Source of the DNA: Lamellibrachia columna
Lineage: Eukaryota > Annelida > Polychaeta > Sabellida > Siboglinidae
DNA: 64,000 bases
Direction: 5' to 3'
NCBI GenBank assembly: GCA_963662155.1
Contig: OY759263.1
Location: 28,250,023 to 28,314,022 of the forward strand
The notes under the pieces were generated by a model that did not search any database, was not told where the DNA came from, and worked only from the letters and a program-made list of their open reading frames with translations. Both the position numbers and the translations under genes were made by a program. Of the stretch, positions 9,201 to 24,200 are shown piece by piece; within the stretch, counting starts at the first letter, position 1, and every line of letters starts with the position of its first letter.

Positions 9201-12200
9201 TATTCCACATAGCAGCAAAACAAAAATATTGGAAAACATTAAAATCAATAGTTATTTCTGGATTGAACATTCCTTTTTGAACAACATATCTTTATATATT
9301 TATATAGGTAGATAGTTTATAAGACTTACATATCTGCCAACTAAGTTTAATAATATGGTACAACGAATGGAGCTAGTTACCTTCGCTCGTTGTCTCAATG
9401 GCCTGCGTCGTTTCTTCACTCGTACCTGTTGCAACTGTTTCTGTTGCGGCAGAGGACGACAAGCTCTCCGTCGATCCCGATGTTTCAACGCTGCCTGTGG
9501 TGGCTGCGTCAGATCGAACATTCAGCTTAACATTGTAACTGATTTCATAAAAACATATGGTAGTTGTCAATATAAAACTAAATCATTATTTCAATGTCTG
9601 TTATGTGCTATTTTTCTCACATTTCTGTGAATGTTGACGCTAGAAGAGTATTTCTGATAAGCGGGAGGTAGCCGTGCAAATCAAAGTCGAATACATTGAA
9701 ATAGTCAAAACAAACAGCAATTGTACCTTCGCTTGTTGATTCGACGGAAAGTGTCGTTTCCTCGGTTGTAGTTGGTGCGGCACTATCTGTGGCCACAGTA
9801 GAAGACAATGATTCCGTAGACCCAGTTCTTTCCACCTCTGTGGTGGAGGCTGGTGCAAATCGAGGAGAATGAATATAAATAAACACATGTGCAATTCTAA
9901 TAACATATACAAATATTTGTTATATATAATTGTAACATAGTGTAGTGTACGTCTATAATACAATGTGTCATCCGAAAATATATTATTTGGCAGGGAAATG
10001 CTTGTGTCAAAAATAAATGAAGTGGACGTTTTCTGAAAATAATCATTTGGGTAGTTTTTGTTGGACGGAATATATTTGTGAACACAGTCTTTAAACATAT
10101 CAGTATTTACTTGTATTGACTTTGTGTACCCTAAGTTAGTACACAACTCCATCGATTAACAAATATGAGGATGCAATCTAAACAAAACAATTTGTTTGAA
10201 TATGCAACTTATCTATGTGGAACAACAAAAGGAGTTAATTACTTTCGCTCGTTGTCACACTTGACTGCGATGTCTCTTCGGTCGTTCCTGTTGCAACTGC
10301 CTCTGTAGCTGTGTCAACGGCAACTATGGTGGCTGCAACAGATTGTATATTTATGTTAACATCTTAATTTAATATCAATTTGATGATTGTCATTCAAAAT
10401 ATTTATTTTGTAACTGACTATATGTTACAACATTATTTGTATGAATAATTGTTATTCTGTTCCTTACTTATTTGCAGCAGTATCTCTGAAACGCAACCTC
10501 TATATTAACGTAATAATACGACGTTGCACTGTTACCATTATTTGTATTGCATAAGGTTCAATAGAATCTTTGAACATTTTGATGCCAAATTAGAAAGATG
10601 GTATATTGAGCAAAATAGTGACATTAATTGACAATGAAGGAAGGCTAAAACGAAATTATTATTGAAAACAAGTGTCCACCTTCGCTCGTTGGTTCGACGG
10701 AAAGTGTAGTTTCTTCGCTTGTAGCTGGGGCATCTGTACCTGTTGCTGCTGTCGAAGACACGGTTTCGGTTGATCGCGTGGTTTCCACCTCTGCGGTAGA
10801 AGCTGATGCAAAATGTGTACGAATATGAGTCGTAATATGCATTTGATTGATGTAGATATTTAGTGATGATCTAAAATGTTCAGTCACTTTGGGGTTCGGC
10901 CGTCATGTGACGCGTGGTGACGAAACGGTACATTTATCACCTAAAATAATTATTCCACATAGCAGCAAAACAAAAATATTGGAAAACATTAAAATCAATA
11001 GTTATTTCTGGATTGAACATTCCTTTTTGAACAACATATCTTTATATATTTATATAGGTAGATAGTTTATAAGACTTACATATCTGCCAACTAAGTTTAA
11101 TAATATGGTACAACGAATGGAGCTAGTTACCTTCGCTCGTTGTCTCAATGGCCTGCGTCGTTTCTTCACTCGTACCTGTTGCAACTGTTTCTGTTGCGGC
11201 AGAGGACGACAAGCTCTCCGTCGATCCCAATGTTTCAACGCTGCCTGTAGTGGCTGCGTCAGATCGAACATTCAGCTTAACATTGTAACTGATTTCATAA
11301 AAACATATGGTAGTTGTCAATATAAAACTAAATCATTATTTCAATGTCTGTTATGTGCTATTTTTCTCACATTTCTGTGAATGTTGACGCTAGAAGAGTA
11401 TTTCTGATAAGCGGGAGGTAGCCGTGCAAATCAAAGTCGAATACATTGAAATAGTCAAAACAAACAGCAATTGTACCTTCGCTTGTTGATTCGACTGATA
11501 GTGTCGTTTCCTCGGTTGTAGTTGGTGCGGCACTATCTGTGGCCACAGTAGAAGACAATGATTCCGTAGACCCAGTTCTTTCCACCTCTGTGGTGGAGGC
11601 TGGTGCAAATCGAGGAGAATGAATATAAATAAACACATGTGCAATTCTAATAACATATACAAATATTTGTTATATATAATTGTAACATAGTGTAGTGTAC
11701 GTCTATAATACAATGTGTCATCCGAAAATATATTATTTGGCAGGGAAATGCTTGTGTCAAAAATAAATGAAGTGGACGTTTTCTGAAAATAATCATTTGG
11801 GTAGTTTTTGTTGGACGGAATATATTTGTGAACACAGTCTTTAAACATATCAGTATTTACTTGTATTGACTTTGTGTACCCTCAGTTAGTACACAACTCC
11901 ATCGATTAACAAATATGAGGATGCAATCTAAACAAAACAATTTGTTTGAATATGCAACTTATCTATGTGGAACAACAAAAGGAGTTAATTACTTTCGCTC
12001 GTTGTCACACTTGACTGCGATGTCTCTTCGGTCGTTCCTGTTGCAACTGCCTCTGTAGCTGTGTCAACGGCAACTATGGTGGCTGCAACAGATTGTATAT
12101 TTATGTTAACATCTTAATTTAATATCAATTTGATGATTGTCATTCAAAATATTTATTTTGTAACTGACTATATGTTACAACATTATTTGTATGAATAATT

Positions 12201-15200
12201 GTTATTCTGTTCCTTACTTATTTGCAGCAGTATCTCTGAAACGCAACCTCTATATTAACGTAATAATACGACGTTGCACTGTTACCATTATTTGTATTGC
12301 ATAAGGTTCAATAGAATCTTTGAACATTTTGATGCCAAATTAGAAAGATGGTATATTGAGCAAAATAGTGACATTAATTGACAATGAAGGAAGGCTAAAA
12401 CGAAATTATTATTGAAAACAAGTGTCCACCTTCGCTCGTTGGTTCGACGGAAAGTGTAGTTTCTTCGCTTGTAGCTGGGGCATCTGTACCTGTTGCTGCT
12501 GTCGAAGACACGGTTTCGGTTGATCGCGTGGTTTCCACCTCTGCGGTAGAAGCTGATGCAAAATGTGTACGAATATGAGTCGTAATATGCATTTGATTGA
12601 TGTAGATATTTAGTGATGATCTAAAATGTTCAGTCACTTTGGGGTTCGGCCGTCATGTGACGCGTGGTGACGAAACGGTACATTTATCACCTAAAATAAT
12701 TATTCCACATAGCAGCAAAACAAAAATATTGGAAAACATTAAAATCAATAGTTATTTCTGGATTGAACATTCCTTTTTGAACAACATATCTTTATATATT
12801 TATATAGGTAGATAGTTTATAAGACTTACATATCTGCCAACTAAGTTTAATAATATGGTACAACGAATGGAGCTAGTTACCTTCGCTCGTTGTCTCAATG
12901 GCCTGCGTCGTTTCTTCACTCGTACCTGTTGCAACTGTTTCTGTTGCGGCAGAGGACGACAAGCTCTCCGTCGATCCCAATATTTCAACGCTGCCTGTGG
13001 TGGCTGCGTCAGATCGAACATTCAGCTTAACATTGTAACTGATTTCATAAAAACATATGGTAGTTGTCAATATAAAACTAAATCATTATTTCAATGTCTG
13101 TTATGTGCTATTTTTCTCACATTTCTGTGAATGTTGACGCTAGAAGAGTATTTCTGATAAGCGGGAGGTAGCCGTGCAAATCAAAGTCGAATACATTGAA
13201 ATAGTCAAAACAAACAGCAATTGTACCTTCGCTTGTTGATTCGACTGATAGTGTCGTTTCCTCGGTTGTAGTTGGTGCGGCACTATCTGTGGCCACAGTA
13301 GAAGACAATGATTCCGTAGACCCAGTTCTTTCCAACTCTGTGGTGGAGGCTGGTGCAAATCGAGGAGAATGAATATAAATAAACACATGTGCAATTCTAA
13401 TAACATATACAAATATTTGTTATATATAATTGTAACATAGTGTAGTGTACGTCTATAATACAATGTGTCATCCGAAAATATATTATTTGGCAGGGAAATG
13501 CTTGTGTCAAAAATAAATGAAGTGGACGTTTTCTGAAAATAATCATTTGGGTAGTTTTTGTTGGACGGAATATATTTGTGAACACAGTCTTTAAATATAT
13601 CAGTATTTACTTGTATTGACTTTGTGTACCCTAAGTTAGTACACAACTCCATCGATTAACAAATATGAGGATGCAATCTAAACAAAACAATTTGTTTGAA
13701 TATGCAACTTATCTATGTGGAACAACAAAAGGAGTTAATTACTTTCGCTCGTTGTCACACTTGACTGCGATGTCTCTTCGGTCGTTCCTGTTGCAACTGC
13801 CTCTGTAGCTGTGTCAACGGCAACTATGGTGGCTGCAACAGATTGTATATTTATGTTAGCATCTTAATTTAATATCAATTTGATGATTGTCATTCAAAAT
13901 ATTTATTTTGTAACTGACTATATGTTACAACATTATTTGTATGAATAATTGTTATTCTGTTCCTTACTTATTTGCAGCAGTATCTCTGAAACGCAACCTC
14001 TATATTAACGTAATAATACGACGTTGCACTGTTACCATTATTTGTATTGCATCAGGTTCAATAGAATTCTTTGAACATTTTGATGCCAAATTAGAAAGAG
14101 GGTATATTGAGCAAAATAGTGACATTAATTGACAATGAAGGAAGGCAAAAACATAATAATTATTGAAAACAAGTGTCCACCTTGGCTCGTTGGTTCGACG
14201 GAAAGTGTAGTTTCTTCGCTTGTAGCTGGGGCATCTGTACCTGTTGCTGCTGTCGAAGACACGGTTTCGGTTGATCGCGTGGTTTCCACCTCTGCGGTAG
14301 AAGCTGATGCAAAATGTGTACGAATATGAGTCGTAATATGCATTTGATTGATGTAGATATTTAGTGATGATCTAAAATGTTCAGTCACTTTGGGGTTCGG
14401 CCGTCATATCAGCAAAACAAAAATATTTGGAAAACATTCAAATCAATAGTTATTTCTGGATTGAACATTCCTTTTTGAACAATATATCTTTATATATTTA
14501 TATAGGAAGATAGTTTATAAGACTTACATATCTGTAAACTAAGTTTAATAATATGGTACAACGAATGGAGCTAGTTACCTTCGCTCGCTGTCTCAATGGC
14601 CTGCGTCGTTTCTTCACTCGTATCTGTTGCAACTGTTTCTGTTGCCGCAGAGGACGACAAGCTCTCCGTCGATCCCGATGTTTCAACGCCGGCTGTGGTG
14701 GCTGCGTCAGATCGAACATTCAGCTTAACATTGTAACTGATTTCATAAAAACATATGATAGTTGTCAATATAAAACAAAATCATAATTTCAATGTCTGTT
14801 ATGTGCTATTTTATTCACATTTCTGTGAATGTTGACGCTAGAAGAGTATTTCTGGTAAGCGGGAGGTAGCCGTGCAAATCAAAGTCGAATACATTGAAAT
14901 AGTCAAAACAAACAGCAATTGTACCTTCGCTTGTTGATTCGACGGAAAGTGTCGTTTCCTCGGTTGTAGTTGGTGCGGCACTATCTGTGGCCACAGTAGA
15001 AGACAATGATTCCGTAGACCCAGTTCTTTCCACCTCTGTGGTGGAGGCTGGTGCAAATCGAGGAGAATGAATATAAATAAACACATGTGCAATTCTAATA
15101 ACATATACAAATATTTGTTATATATAATTGTACCATAGTGTAGTGTACGTCCATAATACAATGTGTAATCCGAGAATATATTATTTGGCAGGGAAATGCT

Positions 15201-18200
15201 TTTGTCAAAAATTAATGAAGTGGACGTTTTCTGAAAATAATCATTTGGGTAGTTTTTGTTGGACGGAATATATTTGTGAACACAGTCTTTAAACATATCA
15301 GTATTTACTTGTATTGACTTTGTGTACCCTAAGTTAGTACACAACTCCATCGATTAACAAATATGAGGATGCAATCTAAACAAAACAATTTGTTTGAATA
15401 TGCAACTTATCTATGTGGAACAACAAAATGAGTTAATTACCTTCGCTCGTTGTCACACCTGACTGCGATGTCTCTTCGGTCGTTCCTGTTGCAACTGCCT
15501 CTGTAGCTGTTTCAACGGCAACTGTGGTGGCTGCAACTGATTGTATATTTATGTTAACATCGTAATTTAATATCAATTTGATGATTGTCATTCAAAATAT
15601 TTGTTTTGTAACTGACTATATGTTACAACATTATTTGTATGAATAATTGTTATTCTGTTCCTTACTTATTTGCAGCAGTATCTCTGAAACGCAACCTCTA
15701 TATTAACGTAATAATAAGACGTTGCGCTGTTACCATTATTTGTATTGCATCAGGTTCAATAGAATTCTTTGAACATTTTGATGCCAAATTAGAAAGATGG
15801 TATATTGAGCAAAATAGTGACATTAATTGACAATGAAGGAAGGCTAAAACGAAATAATTATTGAAAACAAGTGTCCACCTTCGCTCGTTGGTTCGACGGA
15901 AAGTGTAGTTTCTTCGCTTGTAGCTGGGGCATCTGTACCTGTTGCTGCTGTCGAAGACACGGTTTCGGTTGATCGCGTGGTTTCCACCTCTGCGGTAGAA
16001 GCTGATGCAAAATGCGTACAAATATGAGTCGTAATATGCATTTGATTGATGTAGATATTTAGTGATGATCTAAAATGTTCAGTCACTTTGGGGTTCGGCC
16101 GTCATATGACGCGTGGTGACGAAACGGTACATTTATCACCTAAAATAATTAATCCACATAGCAGCAAACATTCAAAACAATAGTTATTTCTGGATTGAAC
16201 ATTCCTTTTTGAACAATATATCTTTATATATTTATATAGGTAGATAGTTTATAAGACTTACATATCTGTCAACTAAGTTTAATAGTATGGTACAACGAAT
16301 GGAGCTAGTTACCTTCGCTCGCTGTCTCAATGGCCTGCGTCGTTTCTTCACTCGTACCTGTTGCAACTGTTTCTATTGCCGCAGAGGACGACAAGCTCTC
16401 CGTCGATCCCGATGTTTCAACGCCGGCTGTGGTGGCTGCGTCAGATCGAACATTCAGCTTAACATTGTAACTGATTTCATAAAAACATATGATAGTTGTC
16501 AATATAAAAGTAATTCATAATTTCAATGTCTGTTATGTGCTATTTTTTTCACATTTCTGTGAATGTTGACGCTAGAAGAGTATTTCTGGTAAGCGGGAGG
16601 TAGCCGTGCAAATCAAAGCCGAATACATTGAAATAGGCAAAACAAAGAGCAATTGTACCTTCGCTTGTTGATTCGACGGAAAGTGTCGTTTCCTCGGTTG
16701 TAGTTGGCGCGGCACTATCTGTGGCCACAGTAGAAGACAATGATTCCGTAGACCCAGTTCTTTCCACCTCTGTGGTGGAGGCTGGTGCAAATCAAGGAGA
16801 ATGAATATAAATAAACACATGTGCAATTCTAATAACATATACAAATATTTGTTATATATAATTGTACCATAGTTTAGTGTACGTCCATAATACAATGTGT
16901 AATCCGAAAATATATTATTTGGCAGGGAAATGCTTGTGTCAAAAATAAATGAAGTGGACGTTTTCTGAAAATAATCATTTGGGTAGTTTTTGTTGGACGG
17001 AATATATTTGTGAACACAGTCTTTAAACATATCAGTATTTACTTGAATTGATTTTGTGTACCCTAAGTTAGTACACAACTCCATCGATTAACAAATATGA
17101 GGATGCAATCTAAACAAAACAATTTGTTTGAATATGCAACTTATCTATGTGGAACAACAAAAGGAGTTAATTACCTTCGCTCGTTGTCACACCTGACTGC
17201 GATGTCTCTTCGGCCGTTCCTGTTGCAACTGCCTCTGTAGCTGTGTCAACGGCAACTGTGGTGGCTGCAACAGATTGTATATTTAAGTTAACATCTTAAT
17301 TTAATATAAATTTGATGATTTTCATTCAAAATATTTGTTTTGTAACTGACTATATGTTACAACATTATTTGTATGAATAATTGTTATTCTGTTCCTTACT
17401 TATTTGCAGCAGTATCTCTGAAACGCAACATATATATTAACGTAATAATACGACGTTGCACTGTTACCATTATTTGTATTGCATCAGGTTCAATAGAATT
17501 CTTTGAACATTTTGATGCCAAATTAGAAAGATGGTATATTGAGCAAAATAGTGACATTAATTGACAATGAAGGAAGGCTAAAACGAAATAATTATTGAAA
17601 ACAAGTGTCCACCTTCGCTCGTTGGTTCGACGGAAAGTGTAGTTTCTTCGCTTGTAGCTGGGGCATCTGTACCTGTTTCTGCTGTCGAAGACACGTTTTC
17701 GGTTGATCGCGTGGTTTCCACCTCTGCGGTAGAAGCTGATGCAAAATGTGTACGAATATGAGTCGTAATATGCATTTGATTGATGTAGATATTTAGTGAT
17801 GATCTAAAATGTTCAGTCACTTTGGGGTTCGGCCGTCATATGACGCGTGGTGACGAAACGGTACATTTATCACCTAAAATAATTAATCCACATAGCAGCA
17901 AAACAAAAATATTTGGAAAACATTCAAATCAATAGTTATTTCTGGATTGAACATTCCTTTTTGAACAATATATCTTTATATATTTATATAGGTAGATAGT
18001 TTATAAGACTTACATATCTGCCAACTAAGTTTAATAATATGGTACAACGAATGGAGCTAGTTACCTTCGCTCGCTGTCTGAATGGCCTGCGTCGTTTCTT
18101 CACTCGTACCTGTTGCAACTGTTTCTGTTGCCGCAGAGGACGACAAGCTCTCCGTCGAATCCGATGTTTCAACGCCGGCTGTGGTGGCTGCGTCAGATCG

Positions 18201-21200
18201 AACATTCAGCTTAACATTGTAACTGATTTCATAAAAACATATGATAGTTGTCAATATAAAACTAAATCATAATTTCAATGTCTGTTATGTACTATTTTTT
18301 TCACATTTCTGTGAATGTTGACGCTAGAAGAGTATTTCTGGTAAGCGGGAGGTAGCCGTGCAAATCAAAGTCGAATACATTGAAATAGTCAAAACAAACA
18401 GCAATTGTACCTTCGCTTGTTGATTCGACGGAAAGTGTCGTTTCCTCGGTTGTAGTTGGTGCGGCACTATCTGTGGCCACAGTAGAAGACAATGATTCCG
18501 TAGACCCAGTTCTTTCCACCTCTGTGGTGGAGGCTGGTGCAAATCGAGGAGAATGAATATAAATAAACACATGTGCAATTCTAATAACATATACAAATAT
18601 TTGTCATATATAATTGTACCATAGTGTAGTGTACGTCCATAATACAATGTGTAATCCGAAAATATATTATTTGGCAGGGAAATGCTTGTGTCAAAAATAA
18701 ATGAAGTGGACGTTTTCTGAAAATAATCATTTGGGTAGTTTTTGTTGGACGGAATATATTTGTGAACACAGTCTTTAAACATATCAGTATTTACTTGTAT
18801 TGACTTTGTGTACCCTAAGTTAGTACACAACTCCATCGATTAACAAATATGAGGATGCAATCTAAACAAAACAATTTGTTTGAATATGCAACTTATCTAT
18901 GTGGAACAACAAAAGGAGTTAATTACCTTCGCTCGTTGTCACACCTGACTGCGATGTCTCTTCGGTCGTTCCTGTTGCAACTGCATCTGTAGCTGTGTCA
19001 ACGGCAACTGTGTTGGCTACAACAGATAGTATATTTATGTTAACATCTTAATTTAATATCAATTTGATGATTGTCATTCAAAATATTTGTTTTGTAACTG
19101 ACTATATGTTACAACATTATTTGTATGAATAATTTTTATTCTGTTCCTTACTTATTTGCAGCAGTATCTCTGAAACGCAACCTCTATATTAACGTAATAA
19201 TACGACGTTGCACTGTTACCATTATTTGTATTGCATCAGGTTCAATAGAATTCTTTGAACATTTTGATGCCAAATTAGAAAGATGGTATATTGAGCAAAA
19301 TAGTGACATTAATTGACAATGAAGGAAGGCTAAAACATAATAATTATTGAAAACAAGTGTCCACCTTCGCTCGTTGGTTCAACGGAAAGTGTAGTTTCTT
19401 CGCTTGTAGCTGGGGCATCTGTACCTGTTGCTGCTGTCGAAGACACGGTTTCGGTTGATCGCGTGGTTTCCACCTCTGCGGTAGAAGCTGATGCAAAATG
19501 TGTACGAATATGAGTCGTAATATGCATTTGATTGATGTAGATATTTAGTGATGATCTAAAATTTTCAGTCACTTTGGGGTTCGGCCGTCATATGACGCGT
19601 GGTGACGAAACGGTACATTTATCACCTAAAATAATTAATCCACATAGCAGCAAAACAAAAATATTTGGAAAACATTCAAATCAATAGTTATTTCTGGATT
19701 GAACATTCCTTTTTGAACAATATATCTTTATATATTTATATAGGTAGATAGTTTATAAGACTTACATATCTGTAAACTAAGTTTAATAATATGGTACAAC
19801 GAATGGAGCTAGTTACCTTCGCTCGCTGTCTCAATGGCCTGCGTCGTTTCTTCACTCGTACCTGTTGCAACTGTTTCTGTTGCCGCAGAGGACGACAAGC
19901 TCTCCTTCGATCCCGATGTTTCAACGCCGGCTGTGGTGGCTGCGTCAGATCGAACATTCAGCTTAACAGTGTAACTGATTTCATAAAAACATATCATAGT
20001 TGTCAATATAAAACTAAATCATAATTTCAATGTCTGTTATGTGCTATTTTTTCACATTTCTGTGAATGTTGACGCTAGAAGAGTATTTCTGGTAAGCGGG
20101 AGGTAGCCGTGCAAATCAAAGTCGAATACATTGAAATAGTCAAAACAAACAGCAATTGTACCTTCGCTTGTTGATTCGACGGAAAGTGTCGTTTCCTCGG
20201 TTGTAATTGCTGCGGCACTATCTGTGGCCACAGTAGAAGACAATGATTCCGTAGACCCAGTTCTTTCCACCTCTGTGGTGGAGGCTGGTGCAAATCGAGG
20301 AGAATAAATATAAATAAACACATGTGCAATTCTAATAACATATACAAATATTTGTTGTATATAATTGTACCATAGTGTAGTGTACGTCCATAATACAATG
20401 TGTAATCCGAAAATATATTATTTGGCAGGGAAATGCTTGTGTCAAAAATAAATGAAGTGGACGTTTTCTGAAAATAATCATTTGGGTAGTTTTTGTTGGA
20501 CGGAATATATTTGTGAACACAGTCTTTAAACATATCAGTATTTACTTGTATTGACTTTGTGTACCCTCAGTTAGTACACAACTCCATCGATTAACAAATA
20601 TGAGGATGCAATCTAAACAAAACAATTTGTTTGAATATGCAACTTATCTATGTGGAACAACAAAAGGAGTTAATTACCTTCGCTCGTTGTCACACCTGAC
20701 TGCGAAGTCTCTTCGGTCGTTCCTGTTGCAACTGCCTCTGTAGCTGTGTCAACGGCAACTGTGGTGGCTGCAACAGATTGTATATTTATGTTAACATCTT
20801 AATTTAATATCAATTTGATGATTGTCATTCAAAATATTTGTTTTGTAACTGACTATATGTTACAACATTATTTGTATGAATAATTGTTATTCTGTTCGTT
20901 ACTTATTTGCAGCAGTATCTCTGAAACGCAACCTCTATTTTAACGTAATAATACGACGTTGCACTGTTACCATTATTTGTATTGCATCAGGTTCAATAGA
21001 ATTCTTTGAACATTTTGATGCCAAATTAGAAAGATGGTATATTGAGAAAAATAGTGACATTAATTGACAATGAAGGAAGGCTAAAACATAATAATTATTG
21101 AAAACAAGTGTCCACCTTCGCTCGTTGGTTCGACGGAAAGTGTAGTTTCTTCGCTTGTAGCTGGGGCATCTGTACCTGTTGCTGCTGTCGAAGACACGGT

Positions 21201-24200
21201 TTCGGTTGATCGCGTGGTTTCCACCTCTGCGGTAGAAGCTGATGCAAAATGTGTACGAATATGAGTCGTGATATGCATTTGATTGATGTAGATATTTAGT
21301 GATTATCTAAAATGTTCAGTCACTTTGGGGTTCGGCCGTCATATCAGCAAAACAAAAATATTTGGAAAACATTCAAATCAATAGTTATTTCTGGATTGAA
21401 CATTCCTTTTTGAACAATATATCTTTATATATTTATATAGGTAGATAGTTTATAAGACTTACATATCTGCCAACTAAGTTTAATAATATGGTACAACGAA
21501 TGGAGCTAGTTACCTTCGCTCGCTGTCTGAATGGCCTGCGTCGTTTCTTCACTCGTACCTGTTGCAACTGTTTCTGTTGCCGCAGAGGACGACAAGCTCT
21601 CCGTCGAATCCGATGTTTCAACGCCGGCTGTGGTGGCTGCGTCAGATCGAACATTCAGCTTAACATTGTAACTGATTTCATAAAAACATATGATAGTTGT
21701 CAATATAAAACTAAATCATAATTTCAATGTCTGTTATGTACTATTTTTTTCACATTTCTGTGAATGTTGACGCTAGAAGAGTATTTCTGGTAAGCGGGAG
21801 GTAGCCGTGCAAATCAAAGTCGAATACATTGAAATAGTCAAAACAAACAGCAATTGTACCTTCGCTTGTTGATTCGACGGAAAGTGTCGTTTCCTCGGTT
21901 GTAGTTGGTGCGGCACTATCTGTGGCCACAGTAGAAGACAATGATTCCGTAGACCCAGTTCTTTCCACCTCTGTGGTGGAGGCTGGTGCAAATCGAGGAG
22001 AATGAATATAAATAAACACATGTGCAATTCTAATAACATATACAAATATTTGTTATATATAATTGTACCATAGTGTAGTGTACGTCCATAATACAATGTG
22101 TAATCCGAAAATATATTATTTGGCAGGGAAATGCTTGTGTCAAAAATAAATGAAGTGGACGTTTTCTGAAAATAATCATTTGGGTAGTTTTTGTTGGACG
22201 GAATATATTTGTGAACACAGTCTTTAAACATATCAGTTTTTACTTGTATTGACTTTGTGTACCCTAAGTTAGTACACAACTCCATCGATTAACAAATATG
22301 AGGATGCAATCTAAACAAAACAATTTGTTTGAATATGCAACTTATCTATGTGGAACAACAAAAGGAGTTAATTACCTTCGCTCGTTGTCACACCTGACTG
22401 CGATGTCTCTTCGGTCGTTCCTGTTGCAACTGCATCTGTAGCTGTGTCAACGGCAACTGTGTTGGCTACAACAGATAGTATATTTATGTTAACATCTTAA
22501 TTTAATATCAATTTGATGATTGTCATTCAAAATATTTGTTTTGTAACTGACTATATGTTACAACATTATTTGTATGAATAATTTTTATTCTGTTCCTTAC
22601 TTATTTGCAGCAGTATCTCTGAAACGCAACCTCTATATTAACGTAATAATACGACGTTGCACTGTTACCATTATTTGTATTGCATCAGGTTCAATAGAAT
22701 TCTTTGAACATTTTGATGCCAAATTAGAAAGATGGTATATTGAGCAAAATAGTGACATTAATTGACAATGAAGGAAGGCTAAAACATAATAATTATTGAA
22801 AACAAGTGTCCACCTTCGCTCGTTGGTTCAACGGAAAGTGTAGTTTCTTCGCTTGTAGCTGGGGCATCTGTACCTGTTGCTGCTGTCGAAGACACGGTTT
22901 CGGTTGATCGCGTGGTTTCCACCTCTGCGGTAGAAGCTGATGCAAAATGTGTACGAATATGAGTCGTAATATGCATTTGATTGATGTAGATATTTAGTGA
23001 TGATCTAAAATTTTCAGTCACTTTGGGGTTCGGCCGTCATATGACGCGTGGTGACGAAACGGTACATTTATCACCTAAAATAATTAATCCACATAGCAGC
23101 AAAACAAAAATATTTGGAAAACATTCAAATCAATAGTTATTTCTGGATTGAACATTCCTTTTTGAACAATATATCTTTATATATTTATATAGGTAGATAG
23201 TTTATAAGACTTACATATCTGTAAACTAAGTTTAATAATATGGTACAACGAATGGAGCTAGTTACCTTCGCTCGCTGTCTCAATGGCCTGCGTCGTTTCT
23301 TCACTCGTACCTGTTGCAACTGTTTCTGTTGCCGCAGAGGACGACAAGCTCTCCTTCGATCCCGATGTTTCAACGCCGGCTGTGGTGGCTGCGTCAGATC
23401 GAACATTCAGCTTAACATTGTAACTGATTTCATAAAAACATATCATAGTTGTCAATATAAAACTAAATCATAATTTCAATGTCTGTTATGTGCTATTTTT
23501 TCATATTTCTGTGAATGTTGACGCTAGAAGAGTATTTCTGGTAAGCGGGAGGTAGCCGTGCAAATCAAAGTCGAATACATTGAAATAGTCAAAACAAACA
23601 GCAATTGTACCTTCGCTTGTTGATTCGACGGAAAGTGTCGTTTCCTCGGTTGTAATTGCTGCGGCACTATCTGTGGCCACAGTAGAAGACAATGATTCCG
23701 TAGACCCAGTTCTTTCCACCTCTGTGGTGGAGGCTGGTGCAAATCGAGGAGAATAAATATAAATAAACACATGTGCAATTCTAATAACATATACAAATAT
23801 TTGTTATATATAATTGTACCATAGTGTAGTGTACGTCCATAATACAATGTGTAATCCGAAAATATATTATTTGGCAGGGAAATGCTTGTGTCAAAAATAA
23901 ATGAAGTGGACGTTTTCTGAAAATAATCATTTGGGTAGTTTTTGTTGGACGGAATATATTTGTGAACACAGTCTTTAAACATATCAGTATTTACTTGTAT
24001 TGACTTTGTGTACCCTCAGTTAGTACACAACTCCATCGATTAACAAATATGAGGATGCAATCTAAACAAAACAATTTGTTTGAATATGCAACTTATCTAT
24101 GTGGAACAACAAAAGGAGTTAATTACCTTCGCTCGTTGTCACACCTGACTGCGAAGTCTCTTCGGTCGTTCCTGTTGCAACTGCCTCTGTAGCTGTGTCA

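Noticed and set aside
9355..9630. Plus-strand Cys/Arg-rich frame starting MVQRMELVTFARC, repeated in many units
   Set aside because: It is the antisense of exon B plus flanks and has no splice or start context on the plus strand.
9640..10152. Minus-strand frame of about 170 codons starting MELCTNLGYTK, repeated in most array-1 units
   Set aside because: It spans the D-A intron and reads exon A out of its coding frame. Its preservation follows from recent unit duplication, and a canonical acceptor and donor lie inside it.
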